The notes under the pieces: generated by a model
What the model saw: the letters and a program-made list of their open reading frames with translations, nothing else
What the model was told of the DNA's origin: nothing
Database searches by the model: none
Assembly (NCBI GenBank): GCA_934725525.1
Contig: CAKVCG010000093.1
Span: forward strand, 1 to 6,751
Length of the DNA stretch: 6,751 nt
Direction of reading: 5' to 3'
Source: an uncultured Brachyspira sp.
GTDB lineage: Bacteria > Spirochaetota > Brachyspiria > Brachyspirales > Brachyspiraceae
Position numbers and translations under genes: made by a program
Shown: positions 1 through 6,371 of the stretch, piece after piece
Layout of the letters: each line of letters opens with the position of its first letter
Numbering within the stretch: position 1 is the first letter of the stretch

Positions 1-1466
1 AAACCTTTTCCTTGCTCTCCCGCTCTTGCAGCCTCTACCGAAGCGTTAAGGGCGAGTATGTTGGTTTGAAAGGCTATGTCTTCTATTATTTTCGTTATAT
101 CTTTAATCTTTGAACTTGCTTCATGAACTTCTTCTATATTTTTCGTAGTGTCGGATATTATATTTCCAGCATTCTCTATGGCGTCTTTTGAATCCAATAT
201 CATTTTATTTCCGTTTATAGAATCGTTTGAAGATTGTCTTATATTATTTGAAATCTCGTTCATTGACGCCGAAGTCTCTTCAATGCTTGCCGCTTGACTT
301 TCCGTTCTACGAGACAAATCGGTATTTTGTTCGGCTAATTCTTTCGCGGCTGCGCTTATTTGATTTGCCGATTCCTCAACTTTATATATAGTATCCACTA
401 CTTTTTTTCTCATCGCAACGAAAGCGTTTGAAAGTTCTCCAAGTTCGTCTTTACGATGTATTTTTTGTTTGGTGGTTCTCAAATCTCCATCAGCTATCTC
501 TTTGGATAGTCCAGTTAATAATCCTAAAGGAGTGGTTATAGATTTTATAAATAAAGAAACTATGATTGATATTACTATTATAGAAACTATCGCTATAATT
601 ATTATCGCTCTTATAACCCTTACATTATCTCTTTCTATCTCTTCGTTTGTCATAGATATTCCCAAAACCCAAGGTTGAGAGTGTAAAGTTGTATATGCGG
701 CTACTCTATTTTCTCCGTTAAAAATATAATCTATCACTCCTGTCCTTGTTTCAAACGCTTTAGTAAAATCTTGAGGAAGAGACGAGTTTATATTTTCTAT
801 TTTGCTATGAATCTTTATTGTAAGATTTTTATCTATACAGAATAAAGCTCCCGTTTCTCCTATAACGAGTTGTTCTACGCGCTCTTTTATTAAATGACTC
901 CAATCGAGCATATAATATAAATAACCGATAACTCTATCGTTTGAGCTAACTTTAGATACTAATACTAAAGACCAGCCTCCAGTGGTTAAAGAACGCGTTA
1001 TATTATCGCCAAAAGCGGCTACTATATTGCCTTGCATTTTTTGTTTCAAATCGGGATGAATACTAAATACATTTTGTCCTATTAAAGTTTCATTGCTTGC
1101 ATCGATTAAAACATTTCCATTAATATCGGTTATACCCATATTTATTGTATATTGATTGTCTTCATTAAAAACTCTCAATCTTGTCAATGCGGCGTCTCTA
1201 GTTTCTTCCGTTCTCATAGTTAAATAATTTCTAACAGGGTCCGATTTAACATATACTTTAGCGATATCTAATTGGTCCTCAAACCAAGTATCCATTAAAG
1301 AAGCGTATCCCATTACCGTATTATCGAAGCCATTATAAGTCGTTTTGTTAATAGTATTTGATACCATTATTTCTGTAACAATTACCAAAATAATTATAGA
1401 TACAGCAAACAATGAAATTATTATAAGGGGCATTCTTACTTTTAAACTTTGAAGTTGATGTAACAT
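1..1466 (-). CDS. Methyl-accepting chemotaxis protein, dCache-HAMP-MCP type (3' end outside window)
   Basis: Transmembrane chemoreceptor that senses a ligand outside the inner membrane and controls CheA/CheW. The 488 residues present show TM1 at about 13-34, a double-Cache-like sensor at about 35-283, TM2 at about 284-307, HAMP at about 308-360, and then the cytoplasmic coiled-coil signalling domain. Sensor landmarks are [13 protein letters not shown] (112-124) and the membrane-proximal PWVLGISM (265-272). Signalling landmarks are [13 protein letters not shown] (394-406), typical of a methylation/adaptation segment, and [18 protein letters not shown] leading into RAGEQGKG, the conserved hairpin tip. 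The frame is still open at the window edge, so the descending helix is missing because of the cut. The start at 1466 is supported by GGAGA seven bases upstream (1474-1478 on the plus strand). The ligand is unknown; I could not make out the dCache amino-acid-binding motif with confidence. Chemoreceptor identity is firm, individual domain limits are approximate. Confidence 0.96.
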   Translation of the reverse strand, partial: MLHQLQSLKVRMPLIIISLFAVSIIILVIVTEIMVSNTINKTTYNGFDNTVMGYASLMDTWFEDQLDIAKVYVKSDPVRNYLTMRTEETRDAALTRLRVFNEDNQYTINMGITDINGNVLIDASNETLIGQNVFSIHPDLKQKMQGNIVAAFGDNITRSLTTGGWSLVLVSKVSSNDRVIGYLYYMLDWSHLIKERVEQLVIGETGALFCIDKNLTIKIHSKIENINSSLPQDFTKAFETRTGVIDYIFNGENRVAAYTTLHSQPWVLGISMTNEEIERDNVRVIRAIIIIAIVSIIVISIIVSLFIKSITTPLGLLTGLSKEIADGDLRTTKQKIHRKDELGELSNAFVAMRKKVVDTIYKVEESANQISAAAKELAEQNTDLSRRTESQAASIEETSASMNEISNNIRQSSNDSINGNKMILDSKDAIENAGNIISDTTKNIEEVHEASSKIKDITKIIEDIAFQTNILALNASVEAARAGEQGKG

Positions 1467-1564
1467 CTAAAAATCTCCATTTAATATTATCAATTTTATT
1501 TATCATTTTCGGAAAAATAAATATATTTTTTATATTTAATTATCAATGATAAAATCGTTTGCCT

Positions 1565-1593
1565 ATTATAAACTTTTTATACAAAAAAAGCAA
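1565..1593 (-). promoter_or_regulatory. Candidate promoter of the chemoreceptor gene
   Basis: On the minus strand TTGCTT (1593-1588) is followed by a 17-base spacer and a perfect TATAAT (1570-1565). This predicts transcription start near 1558 and a leader of about 90 bases. The -35 box matches only three of six. The same stretch also carries a sigma-28-like arrangement: AAAAGTTT (1577-1570), then ten bases, then a box containing CGAT (1557-1554), against the TAAAGTTT-N11-GCCGATAA consensus. Flagellar/chemotaxis genes often use that sigma factor, but the second match is weak. Confidence 0.45.
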
Positions 1594-1600
1594 ATTTGCT
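1582..1600 (-). terminator. Weak terminator after the 827-residue protein gene
   Basis: Reading leftward, the perfect palindrome AGCAAATTTGCT (1600-1589) can fold as a short stem of about four pairs and runs directly into six more T bases and a G. It lies 27 bases past the stop codon of the upstream gene. The stem is short for an intrinsic terminator, and the T run overlaps the -35 region proposed for the chemoreceptor gene. Confidence 0.35.
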
Positions 1601-1626
1601 ATATAAATATTATTTTCAATAGATAT

Positions 1627-4110
1627 CTACATATTCTTATAGAAATCTATATGATTTGACAATTCTTTAGGCAATGGATTTCCAGTTTTTGTAAATTTAT
1701 AATATCTATTTTCAAGTTCGGTCGCTTTTTTATGCCTAATATTTTTAAATCTATTTGCGATGTCGGTAAACATAGGCTGTTTTGCAACTTCTTCTCTTAT
1801 ATCTTTTGAGAAAGGAACTTGTCTATATAAAATATTCCTAACCACTCTATTTAATCGCATTATGCCTTTGCTTTCGTATTTTATCCATATAAAATAATCT
1901 GAAACAAAAACTTCTCTTAAATTATTTCTACATTTTTTAATTTGTATTTTTAGTTTTTCTTTAGAATCGTCTGATAAATTTCTATTCTTTTTATAGAATT
2001 GAACATAATCGCTGTATTCTGAAGTCAAAGACATTTGAGTAATATCGTTCCAAGCGGGACCCAACATAGTTTTGCATAATTCCCATCTAAACGCTCCGAT
2101 AGTGGGAATCGCCAAAGCTTCCAAATCTTCCGAAGTGAATATTGGAAATAAAAATCTTCCCGTGCTATTTTTTTGTCTGCTTGAAAGCTCTTCCCACATT
2201 ATAGCTCTCGAGCCGTAAGTAGGCATTAATATTATATTTGGCAAAACTTCCTGCATAACCAATTCTTTAGTTATATTCAATTCTTCATTTTTATATAAAA
2301 CTTCTCTATAGAACGCGGAAAAATCCACTTCCATTATAGAATTAAAAGTTTTTTCAATGAAATCTCTTTTGAGTAAAGAAGCGTCAAAATCTTTTATTAT
2401 CATATCGCTATGAAGTATCGGGAAATATACGCTCACCTGTCCGTAGCATAATCTTTGAGTCGTTTGAATCATATTTTCAATTTCGTATTCCAGTCTCTTC
2501 GACTGGCTTTCAAAATGCTCTTCCGCCTCTTTATCGCTTATCATTCCTCGTTTTTTCATTTCCCTTAAAGCTTCTTTATAATCCTGTCCGAATCCATTAA
2601 CGGAAGGCAACTCTTCTTTATCGTATATTTTTTTAAGCCATTCGTCTATATAGAAAATATTAAATCTTTTCGCTTTGGTTTTATCTTCCACTTCGTATAA
2701 ATCGATTATTTGGTTCGGGGTAAGAAGTTCATCGTCCATATAGCTGTAATTTAAAAACATTTTTATAAGTTTTGAATTGTCGCCGTTTATAATCGCTCTT
2801 CTCGCGACTTCTTTATATATTTCAAAGAACACATTTGTAACCGACCTTCTTATTTTTCTTGCATCGTCTTCCGTGTCGAATTTATCTTTAAGTTTTTTGA
2901 ATTCCGCCAAACCTTTCAATAATACTTTCGCTCTCTCTTCGTCTATGCTCGACATTTCAATAAGTTTTTTGGCGGGATTTTTTATCTCTTCTGGAATTTC
3001 TTCCGCTCCCATAATAACTTTCACTTTTTGGCTTTCCATTTCCGTTTTTTCGGAAGTTTTTTCCAATTTTTCTATTACCGAATCGATTTCTTCTTCGTCT
3101 ATATTCAAATCGAAATCATATTCTTCTTTTATAAGTTTGCGGAAGTTTTTAATTTCGCTTCTTATATATTTTGTATATTTTGCCCAAACCTCGTTATCTT
3201 TTCCTTCTTTTTCAAGTTCAAAAGCCATTTTTGAATATTCGTTAAATAGCGATTCTTTATCATGCGAGTAAAGAAAAAGCATATTTCCTACGGTTTCCAC
3301 AAATTCTTTTTTAAGAAAACCTATTATATTAGTCAAATTATCATACATCATATTTGCGGCGGATAAACTCATATTTGTATCGTAAGTAAAAAATCCGTCT
3401 TTAAGATTTTTCGGCATAGTTAAAAATCTTCTTATAAAATCAATTTCCACATTAAGTTTATTTTCGTTATCTTCTTCCGATAAATTTTTATTATGCATAT
3501 ATGTTTCGTTATGATTCGCCTTCACAAAATCGGCGTCGAAAGAATGAGGAATATAAACTCCAGAATTGGTCGCATCGTCAAATATTTCTTTCGTCTTTAA
3601 AAAATATTCGGAACTAATATTTTTATTTTTGTCGTTAAGATTGAAATATAAAACTCCCAAATTTGTCGATATTATTTTTAATTCGTTGTTTATATTTCTT
3701 ATTTTTATATATTCTTCGTAAAATTTCAAAACCAAATACGAAATCGAATGATACATATTCGTTAAATACGATTTATTTTTATTAAAGAAGTTTTTAATTT
3801 CGTCTTTATTTGAAGTTTTTACTATATACACTTCGTTTTCGATATTCGATTTTAAAGAAAACATATAATTAGAATTATCTCTATATCCGCCTATTCCTAT
3901 TATAATATTTTTAGGAACTTTAAATAATCTGCAGCTATGTTTAATTATCTCCTCTTGGTCTTCCATTCCGAATAAATCCCTCGAAGATATATAAACATCG
4001 ATGTCGCCTTTGGTAAAAACCAAAAGATTTGTAACTTTTTCTCCCTCGCTAAAAAGAACGGTATCTGGGGCTATTTTTAATAATCCCGTTTCTTCAACTT
4101 TTAAACTCAT
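1627..4110 (-). CDS. Large cytoplasmic protein with degenerate cyclic-nucleotide-binding-like N-terminus
   Basis: 827 residues with no signal peptide or membrane segment, so probably cytoplasmic. Residues 10-41 (GLLKIAPDTVLFSEGEKVTN then LLVFTKGDIDVYI) match the first half of a Crp/cNMP-binding beta-barrel: LF-x-EGE, then a hydrophobic strand, then TKGDIDVY. The part that should hold the phosphate-binding cassette (about 68-110, IIIGIGGYRDN onward) lacks the usual G-E...R-A signature, so nucleotide binding is doubtful. Residues 330-365 are highly charged and probably helical. The C-terminal half has cluster motifs that look conserved, MPTYGSRAIMWEELSSRQ (629-646) and GAFRWELCKTMLGPAWND (672-689), but I recognise no catalytic signature. 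No helix-turn-helix was seen, so it is unlikely to be a Crp-type regulator. I recall large spirochaete proteins annotated only as cyclic-nucleotide-binding; function unknown. The start is supported by AAGGAA eight bases upstream (4119-4124). Confidence 0.88.
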   Translation of the reverse strand: MSLKVEETGLLKIAPDTVLFSEGEKVTNLLVFTKGDIDVYISSRDLFGMEDQEEIIKHSCRLFKVPKNIIIGIGGYRDNSNYMFSLKSNIENEVYIVKTSNKDEIKNFFNKNKSYLTNMYHSISYLVLKFYEEYIKIRNINNELKIISTNLGVLYFNLNDKNKNISSEYFLKTKEIFDDATNSGVYIPHSFDADFVKANHNETYMHNKNLSEEDNENKLNVEIDFIRRFLTMPKNLKDGFFTYDTNMSLSAANMMYDNLTNIIGFLKKEFVETVGNMLFLYSHDKESLFNEYSKMAFELEKEGKDNEVWAKYTKYIRSEIKNFRKLIKEEYDFDLNIDEEEIDSVIEKLEKTSEKTEMESQKVKVIMGAEEIPEEIKNPAKKLIEMSSIDEERAKVLLKGLAEFKKLKDKFDTEDDARKIRRSVTNVFFEIYKEVARRAIINGDNSKLIKMFLNYSYMDDELLTPNQIIDLYEVEDKTKAKRFNIFYIDEWLKKIYDKEELPSVNGFGQDYKEALREMKKRGMISDKEAEEHFESQSKRLEYEIENMIQTTQRLCYGQVSVYFPILHSDMIIKDFDASLLKRDFIEKTFNSIMEVDFSAFYREVLYKNEELNITKELVMQEVLPNIILMPTYGSRAIMWEELSSRQKNSTGRFLFPIFTSEDLEALAIPTIGAFRWELCKTMLGPAWNDITQMSLTSEYSDYVQFYKKNRNLSDDSKEKLKIQIKKCRNNLREVFVSDYFIWIKYESKGIMRLNRVVRNILYRQVPFSKDIREEVAKQPMFTDIANRFKNIRHKKATELENRYYKFTKTGNPLPKELSNHIDFYKNM

Positions 4111-4173
4111 TTTAATTATTCCTTTTTAATATAAAAAACTACTGTTTATTTTATTTAAATATATATTATGTAT

Positions 4174-4201
4174 AGTATATAATATTTTTAAAAAATTGAA
4201 A
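4174..4201 (-). promoter_or_regulatory. Possible promoter of the 827-residue protein gene
   Basis: On the minus strand TTTCAA (4201-4196), a 16-base spacer and TATACT (4179-4174) would start transcription near 4167 and give a leader of about 57 bases. The -10 matches five of six, the -35 only three of six. Such matches are common in DNA this rich in A and T, so this is tentative. Confidence 0.3.
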
Positions 4202-4249
4202 TAATAAAAAATTGTTTCTTTAAACGCGATGATGATATATTTTAAACTG

Positions 4250-4278
4250 TTGACATATTTCCAATTTATTGTTATACT
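4250..4278 (+). promoter_or_regulatory. Near-consensus rightward sigma-70 promoter with extended -10
   Basis: A perfect TTGACA (4250-4255), a 17-base spacer and TATACT (4273-4278, five of six) preceded by TGT (4270-4272) make an extended -10. Transcription would start near 4285. No well-supported gene follows at once: the next ATG frame (4313) is 34 codons without a Shine-Dalgarno, and the first solid gene starts at 4958. It may drive a small RNA, the short repeat-bearing frame, or a long leader into the lipoprotein unit. Confidence 0.6.
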
Positions 4279-4312
4279 TAATAAAATTAATAGATAACTT
4301 AATAATTAAAAT

Positions 4313-4417
4313 ATGGTTAATATAAATATAAAATACTATAAATTAGCATACTATATGTGCATTTGCAACGCAACGCAACGCAACGCAACGCATACCACAA
4401 TTATATCTAAACAATAA
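4313..4417 (+). other. Possible 34-codon leader reading frame containing the pentanucleotide repeat
   Basis: ATG at 4313 opens a frame reading MVNINIKYYKLAYYMCICNA and then a short repeat-coded stretch, ending at TAA 4415-4417. It lies about 28 bases past the predicted start of the strong promoter at 4250-4278. No Shine-Dalgarno precedes it, which argues against efficient translation. The GCAAC repeats sit inside it, so a change in copy number changes the frame. One extra copy would join it to the frame that stays open to 4961. I list it because of position and repeat, not because it resembles a known protein. Confidence 0.2.
4365..4392. repeat. Pentanucleotide microsatellite, five GCAAC units
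   Basis: Five exact head-to-tail GCAAC units (4365-4389) followed by a partial GCA. The tract is much richer in G and C than the surrounding sequence. Five-base units are prone to slipped-strand length change, and each gain or loss shifts any reading frame across it. Confidence 0.95.
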
Positions 4418-4473
4418 TTTTAAATTTTATATATCGCAATGTATTTTCTTTTATAAAAGAATTCAAATCCTCC

Positions 4474-4533
4474 GTTCTTTTTTCTATCGAGAAAAAAGAA
4501 CCAAAAAAGCGACTTCTTTTTGTCAAAAAGAAG
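4474..4533. repeat. Two adjacent perfect hairpins, dispersed-repeat-like
   Basis: GTTCTTTTTTCT (4474-4485) pairs over 12 bases with AGAAAAAAGAAC (4490-4501) around a four-base loop. Eleven bases on, CTTCTTTTT (4513-4521) pairs with AAAAAGAAG (4525-4533) around GTC. Neither is followed by a T run on the plus strand. Read leftward, the second is followed by TCGCTTTTTT, so it could act as a leftward terminator. The pair looks like part of an interspersed repeat rather than gene-specific control. Confidence 0.6.
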
Positions 4534-4600
4534 CAAAAACAACTCCGTTTAGAATTCGCAATTCCTTAATAAAAATATTTTCGCAATATTTGGAAAGTCC

Positions 4601-4693
4601 GTCATTGCGAGTGAGACTAAAGTCCGACTTTGTCGAACGAAGCAATATATATAAATTGGATTGCCACGACTTCGGACGAAGTCTCGCAATGAC
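4601..4693. repeat. Palindromic interspersed repeat, copy 1
   Basis: GTCATTGCGAG (4601-4611) is mirrored exactly by CTCGCAATGAC (4683-4693). Inside are TTGGATTGCCACG (4656-4668), shared with the next copy, and a perfect hairpin GACTTCG/CGAAGTC (4668-4683). This GTCATTGCGAG...GCAATCC pattern is a known type of dispersed palindromic repeat seen in many unrelated bacterial genomes. Reading frames through it are usually fortuitous. Confidence 0.85.
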
Positions 4694-4707
4694 TGTAAAA
4701 AATTCTT

Positions 4708-4775
4708 GTCATTACGAGGCAATAGCCGAAGTAATCCAATCTAATTTGGATTGCCACGCTAACGCTCGCAATGAC
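4708..4775. repeat. Palindromic interspersed repeat, copy 2
   Basis: GTCATTACGAG (4708-4718) pairs with CTCGCAATGAC (4765-4775) with one mismatch, and the inner arms AATCCAA (4733-4739) and TTGGATT (4746-4752) pair exactly. The whole unit can fold as a long hairpin. It repeats TTGGATTGCCACG of copy 1 at 4746-4758. Confidence 0.85.
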
Positions 4776-4783
4776 GGTTCTTT

Positions 4784-4820
4784 GTCGCTCGCACACGCTG
4801 TGCGCCTTGTGGCGATGACG
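4784..4820. repeat. Degenerate third repeat copy
   Basis: GTCGCTCG, an internal hairpin GCACA/TGTGC (4791-4803) and a closing GCGATGACGG resemble a diverged copy of the preceding palindromes. Confidence 0.5.
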
Positions 4821-4896
4821 GTGAAAAATAATTTTAAAATTTTAAATTTAGTTAAATCTTTTTTAACTTCAATCAAATTTACTTTCGATAGCTTAT

Positions 4897-4918
4897 CAAG
4901 GAAAATAAAAAATCCTTG
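4897..4918 (+). other. Small leader hairpin before the lipoprotein genes
   Basis: CAAGGA (4897-4902) pairs with TCCTTG (4913-4918) around an A-rich ten-base loop, 26 bases before the Shine-Dalgarno of the first lipoprotein gene. It is too weak and lacks a T run for a terminator; it may stabilise the messenger or be chance. Confidence 0.3.
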
Positions 4919-4957
4919 TTTAGTTATAAATAAATTTATTAATAGGAGGGTATTCGT

Positions 4958-5496
4958 ATGAAGAATATCAAAACAATTTTAATCGCAGTATTATCGTTTA
5001 TGCTCTTGTTTTCGGTAAGCTGTAAGAATGAAGATAAAACGGGAGGAGGCGGAAGCGGAGGAATAGATTTAGACTCGATACCTACCCATCGGGAACGGCA
5101 GCTGACGCAACCGAATTAACGAAATATAGTAAAACTTATACAGGCACGGTAGGAAGTGGCGTTACAAGAAAATCTTTCAATTCAAGTCCGCAAGAATTTG
5201 GAGAACAATTTTTATTGGAAGCAGGAAACGGAGGTTTGGCATATGTAACTATAACCGACAACAAAATCAGTTATAGCGGAAGTTCTGGAGCGCAAGTTCA
5301 AATATATAAATCCGCAGACGGCAAATATATAGCGGGCTATGATACCAATTTGGATGGATTTAGATATAAATCGTATATCCAAATAAATTCCATATCCGAA
5401 ACCGAAATAACCTTTCATTTATATACGGGTATGGCTGGCGATACTGGCGGTTATATAGCGGAATACGAAGGAACTTTAACCGCACAACAACAATAG
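4958..5496 (+). pseudogene. Small lipoprotein gene, frameshifted after the signal peptide
   Basis: ATG at 4958 has an excellent Shine-Dalgarno (AGGAGGG, 4944-4950). The first 22 residues form a lipoprotein signal: MKNIK, a hydrophobic core, then FSVSC with Cys22 as the lipidation site. KNEDKT, a GGGGSGG linker (29-35) and IDLDSIPT follow. The frame then runs into TAA at 5117-5119 after 53 residues. Another frame, open from 5086 to TAG 5494-5496, continues naturally as PSGTAADATELTKYSKTY and gives a beta-rich body ending EGTLTAQQQ. Adding one C to the CCC at 5085-5087 joins both into a 179-residue lipoprotein. The exported product would be membrane-anchored; its role is not recognised. As written, only a 53-residue stub would be made, unless the lesion is a sequencing error or a phase-variable site. 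It is followed 31 bases later by a second lipoprotein gene. Confidence 0.8.
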
Positions 5497-5527
5497 AATA
5501 ATTAAATAATTTTTAAGGAGAATTAGA

Positions 5528-5998
5528 ATGAGTAAATTAATAAAAATATTTTTAATAACATTATTAGCTTTGGCTATAAGCTGTAAATCGAACGAAGACC
5601 CCGCAAGAGAGATAGCTGGCGAAAATCCGCCCGCTGGAACTTATACAAACTATCATTATGCTGTTGAGCAAGTAAAGGTTACAATTAATGAAGACGGCTC
5701 TTGCACAATAGATGGAACAACAATAATTGATGATTTTTCCATCACGAACGTAGTAACAAATAATTTTAATATTACGGTTAATAGTTGGTATAAAACTTAT
5801 AATCCCTTGTCTGGTGATTATGATGGTGATACTCATACCAGAGATTATGTGATAAATAGCTTTACTTCTAATCCTGAAGGTTATACTTTAAGTAGTCTTC
5901 ATTGGGGTGTTAATAGTTCTAATAGTGAAACTTTTTTATACTTTGCTATAACTAACAATAGCGGTAATGATGGTAGTAGTATTCTATACTTAAATTAA
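5528..5998 (+). CDS. Small putative outer-surface lipoprotein
   Basis: 156 residues. Residues 1-19 are a lipoprotein signal: MSKLIK, a hydrophobic core, then ALAISC with Cys19 as the lipidation site. The mature part starts KSNEDPAREIAGENPPAG and is rich in Asn, Ser, Thr and Gly with alternating hydrophobic residues, so a beta-sheet fold is likely. VKVTINEDGSCTIDGTTI (49-66) reads like consecutive strands joined by a turn. No enzyme motif is visible. AAGGAG (5515-5520) lies seven bases before the ATG. The 31-base gap to the preceding lipoprotein gene has no promoter, so the two are probably co-transcribed. The second half prefers T-ending codons (GGT, GAT, AGT, AAT) more than the preceding gene, which may point to a different origin. 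Localisation to the surface is an inference; function unknown. Confidence 0.88.
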   Translation: MSKLIKIFLITLLALAISCKSNEDPAREIAGENPPAGTYTNYHYAVEQVKVTINEDGSCTIDGTTIIDDFSITNVVTNNFNITVNSWYKTYNPLSGDYDGDTHTRDYVINSFTSNPEGYTLSSLHWGVNSSNSETFLYFAITNNSGNDGSSILYLN

Positions 5999-6157
5999 TT
6001 CACTGGATTAAGGTAGTAAACCCGATGTTGCTGTTTCTCTGATTTTGTTATTTTCAGTGGCGTAGATTTTTGATATCTTATGTCACATTAGCCTGTTTAC
6101 TCTTGCTTGTCTAATAGATAGGTGTTAATTTTATATAAAATAGGAGGAATAATAATT
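5999..6157 (+). other. Leader of unusual composition before the small peptide gene
   Basis: This 159-base stretch is less AT-rich than the other gaps. It contains a CACTG/CAGTG inverted pair (6001-6005, 6055-6059) and a perfect 14-base palindrome ATTTTATATAAAAT (6128-6141) touching the Shine-Dalgarno of the next gene. No terminator follows the lipoprotein gene and I find no good -35/-10 pair, so read-through into the peptide gene is likely. On the minus strand, two short open stretches separated by a single TGA (6118-6086 and 6082-6011) have protein-like composition but no recognisable identity. Confidence 0.5.
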
Positions 6158-6250
6158 ATGCGAAACAGAAAAATTGAAATAAGCATAATATTGAATATAA
6201 CGTTTTCAATACCGATTATATTCGTTATTAGATTACTGATACAGAGTTGA
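6158..6250 (+). CDS. 30-residue hydrophobic single-span peptide
   Basis: The frame begins MRNRKIEISIILNITFSIP, continues IIFVIRLLIQS, and ends at TGA 6248-6250. A basic N-terminus (three of the first five residues charged) is followed by one hydrophobic segment at about 8-28, long enough to cross the membrane. AGGAGG (6142-6147) is a full-strength Shine-Dalgarno ten bases upstream, which is the main evidence that it is translated. A terminator follows at 6289-6330. Size, charge pattern and strong ribosome site resemble type I toxin peptides and other bacterial small membrane proteins, but I do not recognise the family. A weak antisense promoter-like pair, TTGAAA (6209-6204) and TATGCT (6187-6182) with a 16-base spacer, points leftward across the ribosome site. 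Confidence 0.55.
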   Translation: MRNRKIEISIILNITFSIPIIFVIRLLIQS

Positions 6251-6288
6251 GGCTATTAATTTAGAGTTAGATTGACTAAACTGAAAAT

Positions 6289-6330
6289 AAAACCGAGTTC
6301 TTTTTAATTAAAGGCTCGGTTTTTTATTTT
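6289..6330. terminator. Bidirectional intrinsic terminator
   Basis: AAAACCGAG (6289-6297) pairs over nine bases with CTCGGTTTT (6315-6323), with an inner CTTT/AAAG pairing (6300-6303, 6310-6313) that tightens the loop. The plus strand continues TTATTTT, and the minus strand continues into TTTTATTTTC. It therefore fits as the end of both the rightward lipoprotein/peptide unit and the leftward HicB-like gene. Confidence 0.88.
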
Positions 6331-6371
6331 TAGTAAAAGCAATAATAATTTATAATTTTTTTATTAAATCG

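Larger units (their letters stand above)
4111..4957. other. Long intergenic stretch between divergent genes
   Basis: No convincing gene. The left third (4111-4300) is extremely AT-rich and holds the promoters of both directions. The middle (4313-4417) has a short reading frame with a pentanucleotide repeat. 4474-4533 has two perfect hairpins, and 4601-4820 is richer in G and C and consists of dispersed palindromic repeats. 4821-4944 is AT-rich again, with small hairpins (AGTTAAA 4850-4856 pairing with TTTAACT 4862-4868) and no good -35/-10 pair directly before the lipoprotein gene. One reading frame is open from 4347 to 4961 but has no normal start codon before a TTG at 4590. Confidence 0.7.

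Noticed and set aside
469..678. Rightward 69-codon open frame
   Set aside because: Lies antisense to the HAMP/TM2 region of the chemoreceptor; a complement-strand shadow with no ribosome site of its own.
2777..3271. Rightward 164-codon open frame with many Ser and Phe
   Set aside because: Antisense to the 827-residue protein. Ser/Phe/Ile richness is what Lys/Glu-rich codons give on the opposite strand. The overlapping 68-codon frame at 3028-3234 is the same kind of shadow.
4365..4392. CRISPR-like array
   Set aside because: Five-base units directly head to tail with no spacers; a simple microsatellite.
4601..4820. Insertion-sequence ends or a tRNA/attachment site
   Set aside because: There is inverted symmetry but no transposase, no target duplication and no cloverleaf or CCA end.
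4590..4961. Rightward 123-codon frame starting at TTG
   Set aside because: Runs through the palindromic repeats, starts at a rare codon without a ribosome site, and has no protein-like domain. Kept only as part of the microsatellite hypothesis.
5212..5418. Leftward 68-codon frame
   Set aside because: Antisense shadow of the lipoprotein body.
5564..5836. Leftward 90-codon frame
   Set aside because: Antisense shadow of the second lipoprotein gene; no Shine-Dalgarno and no coherent domain.
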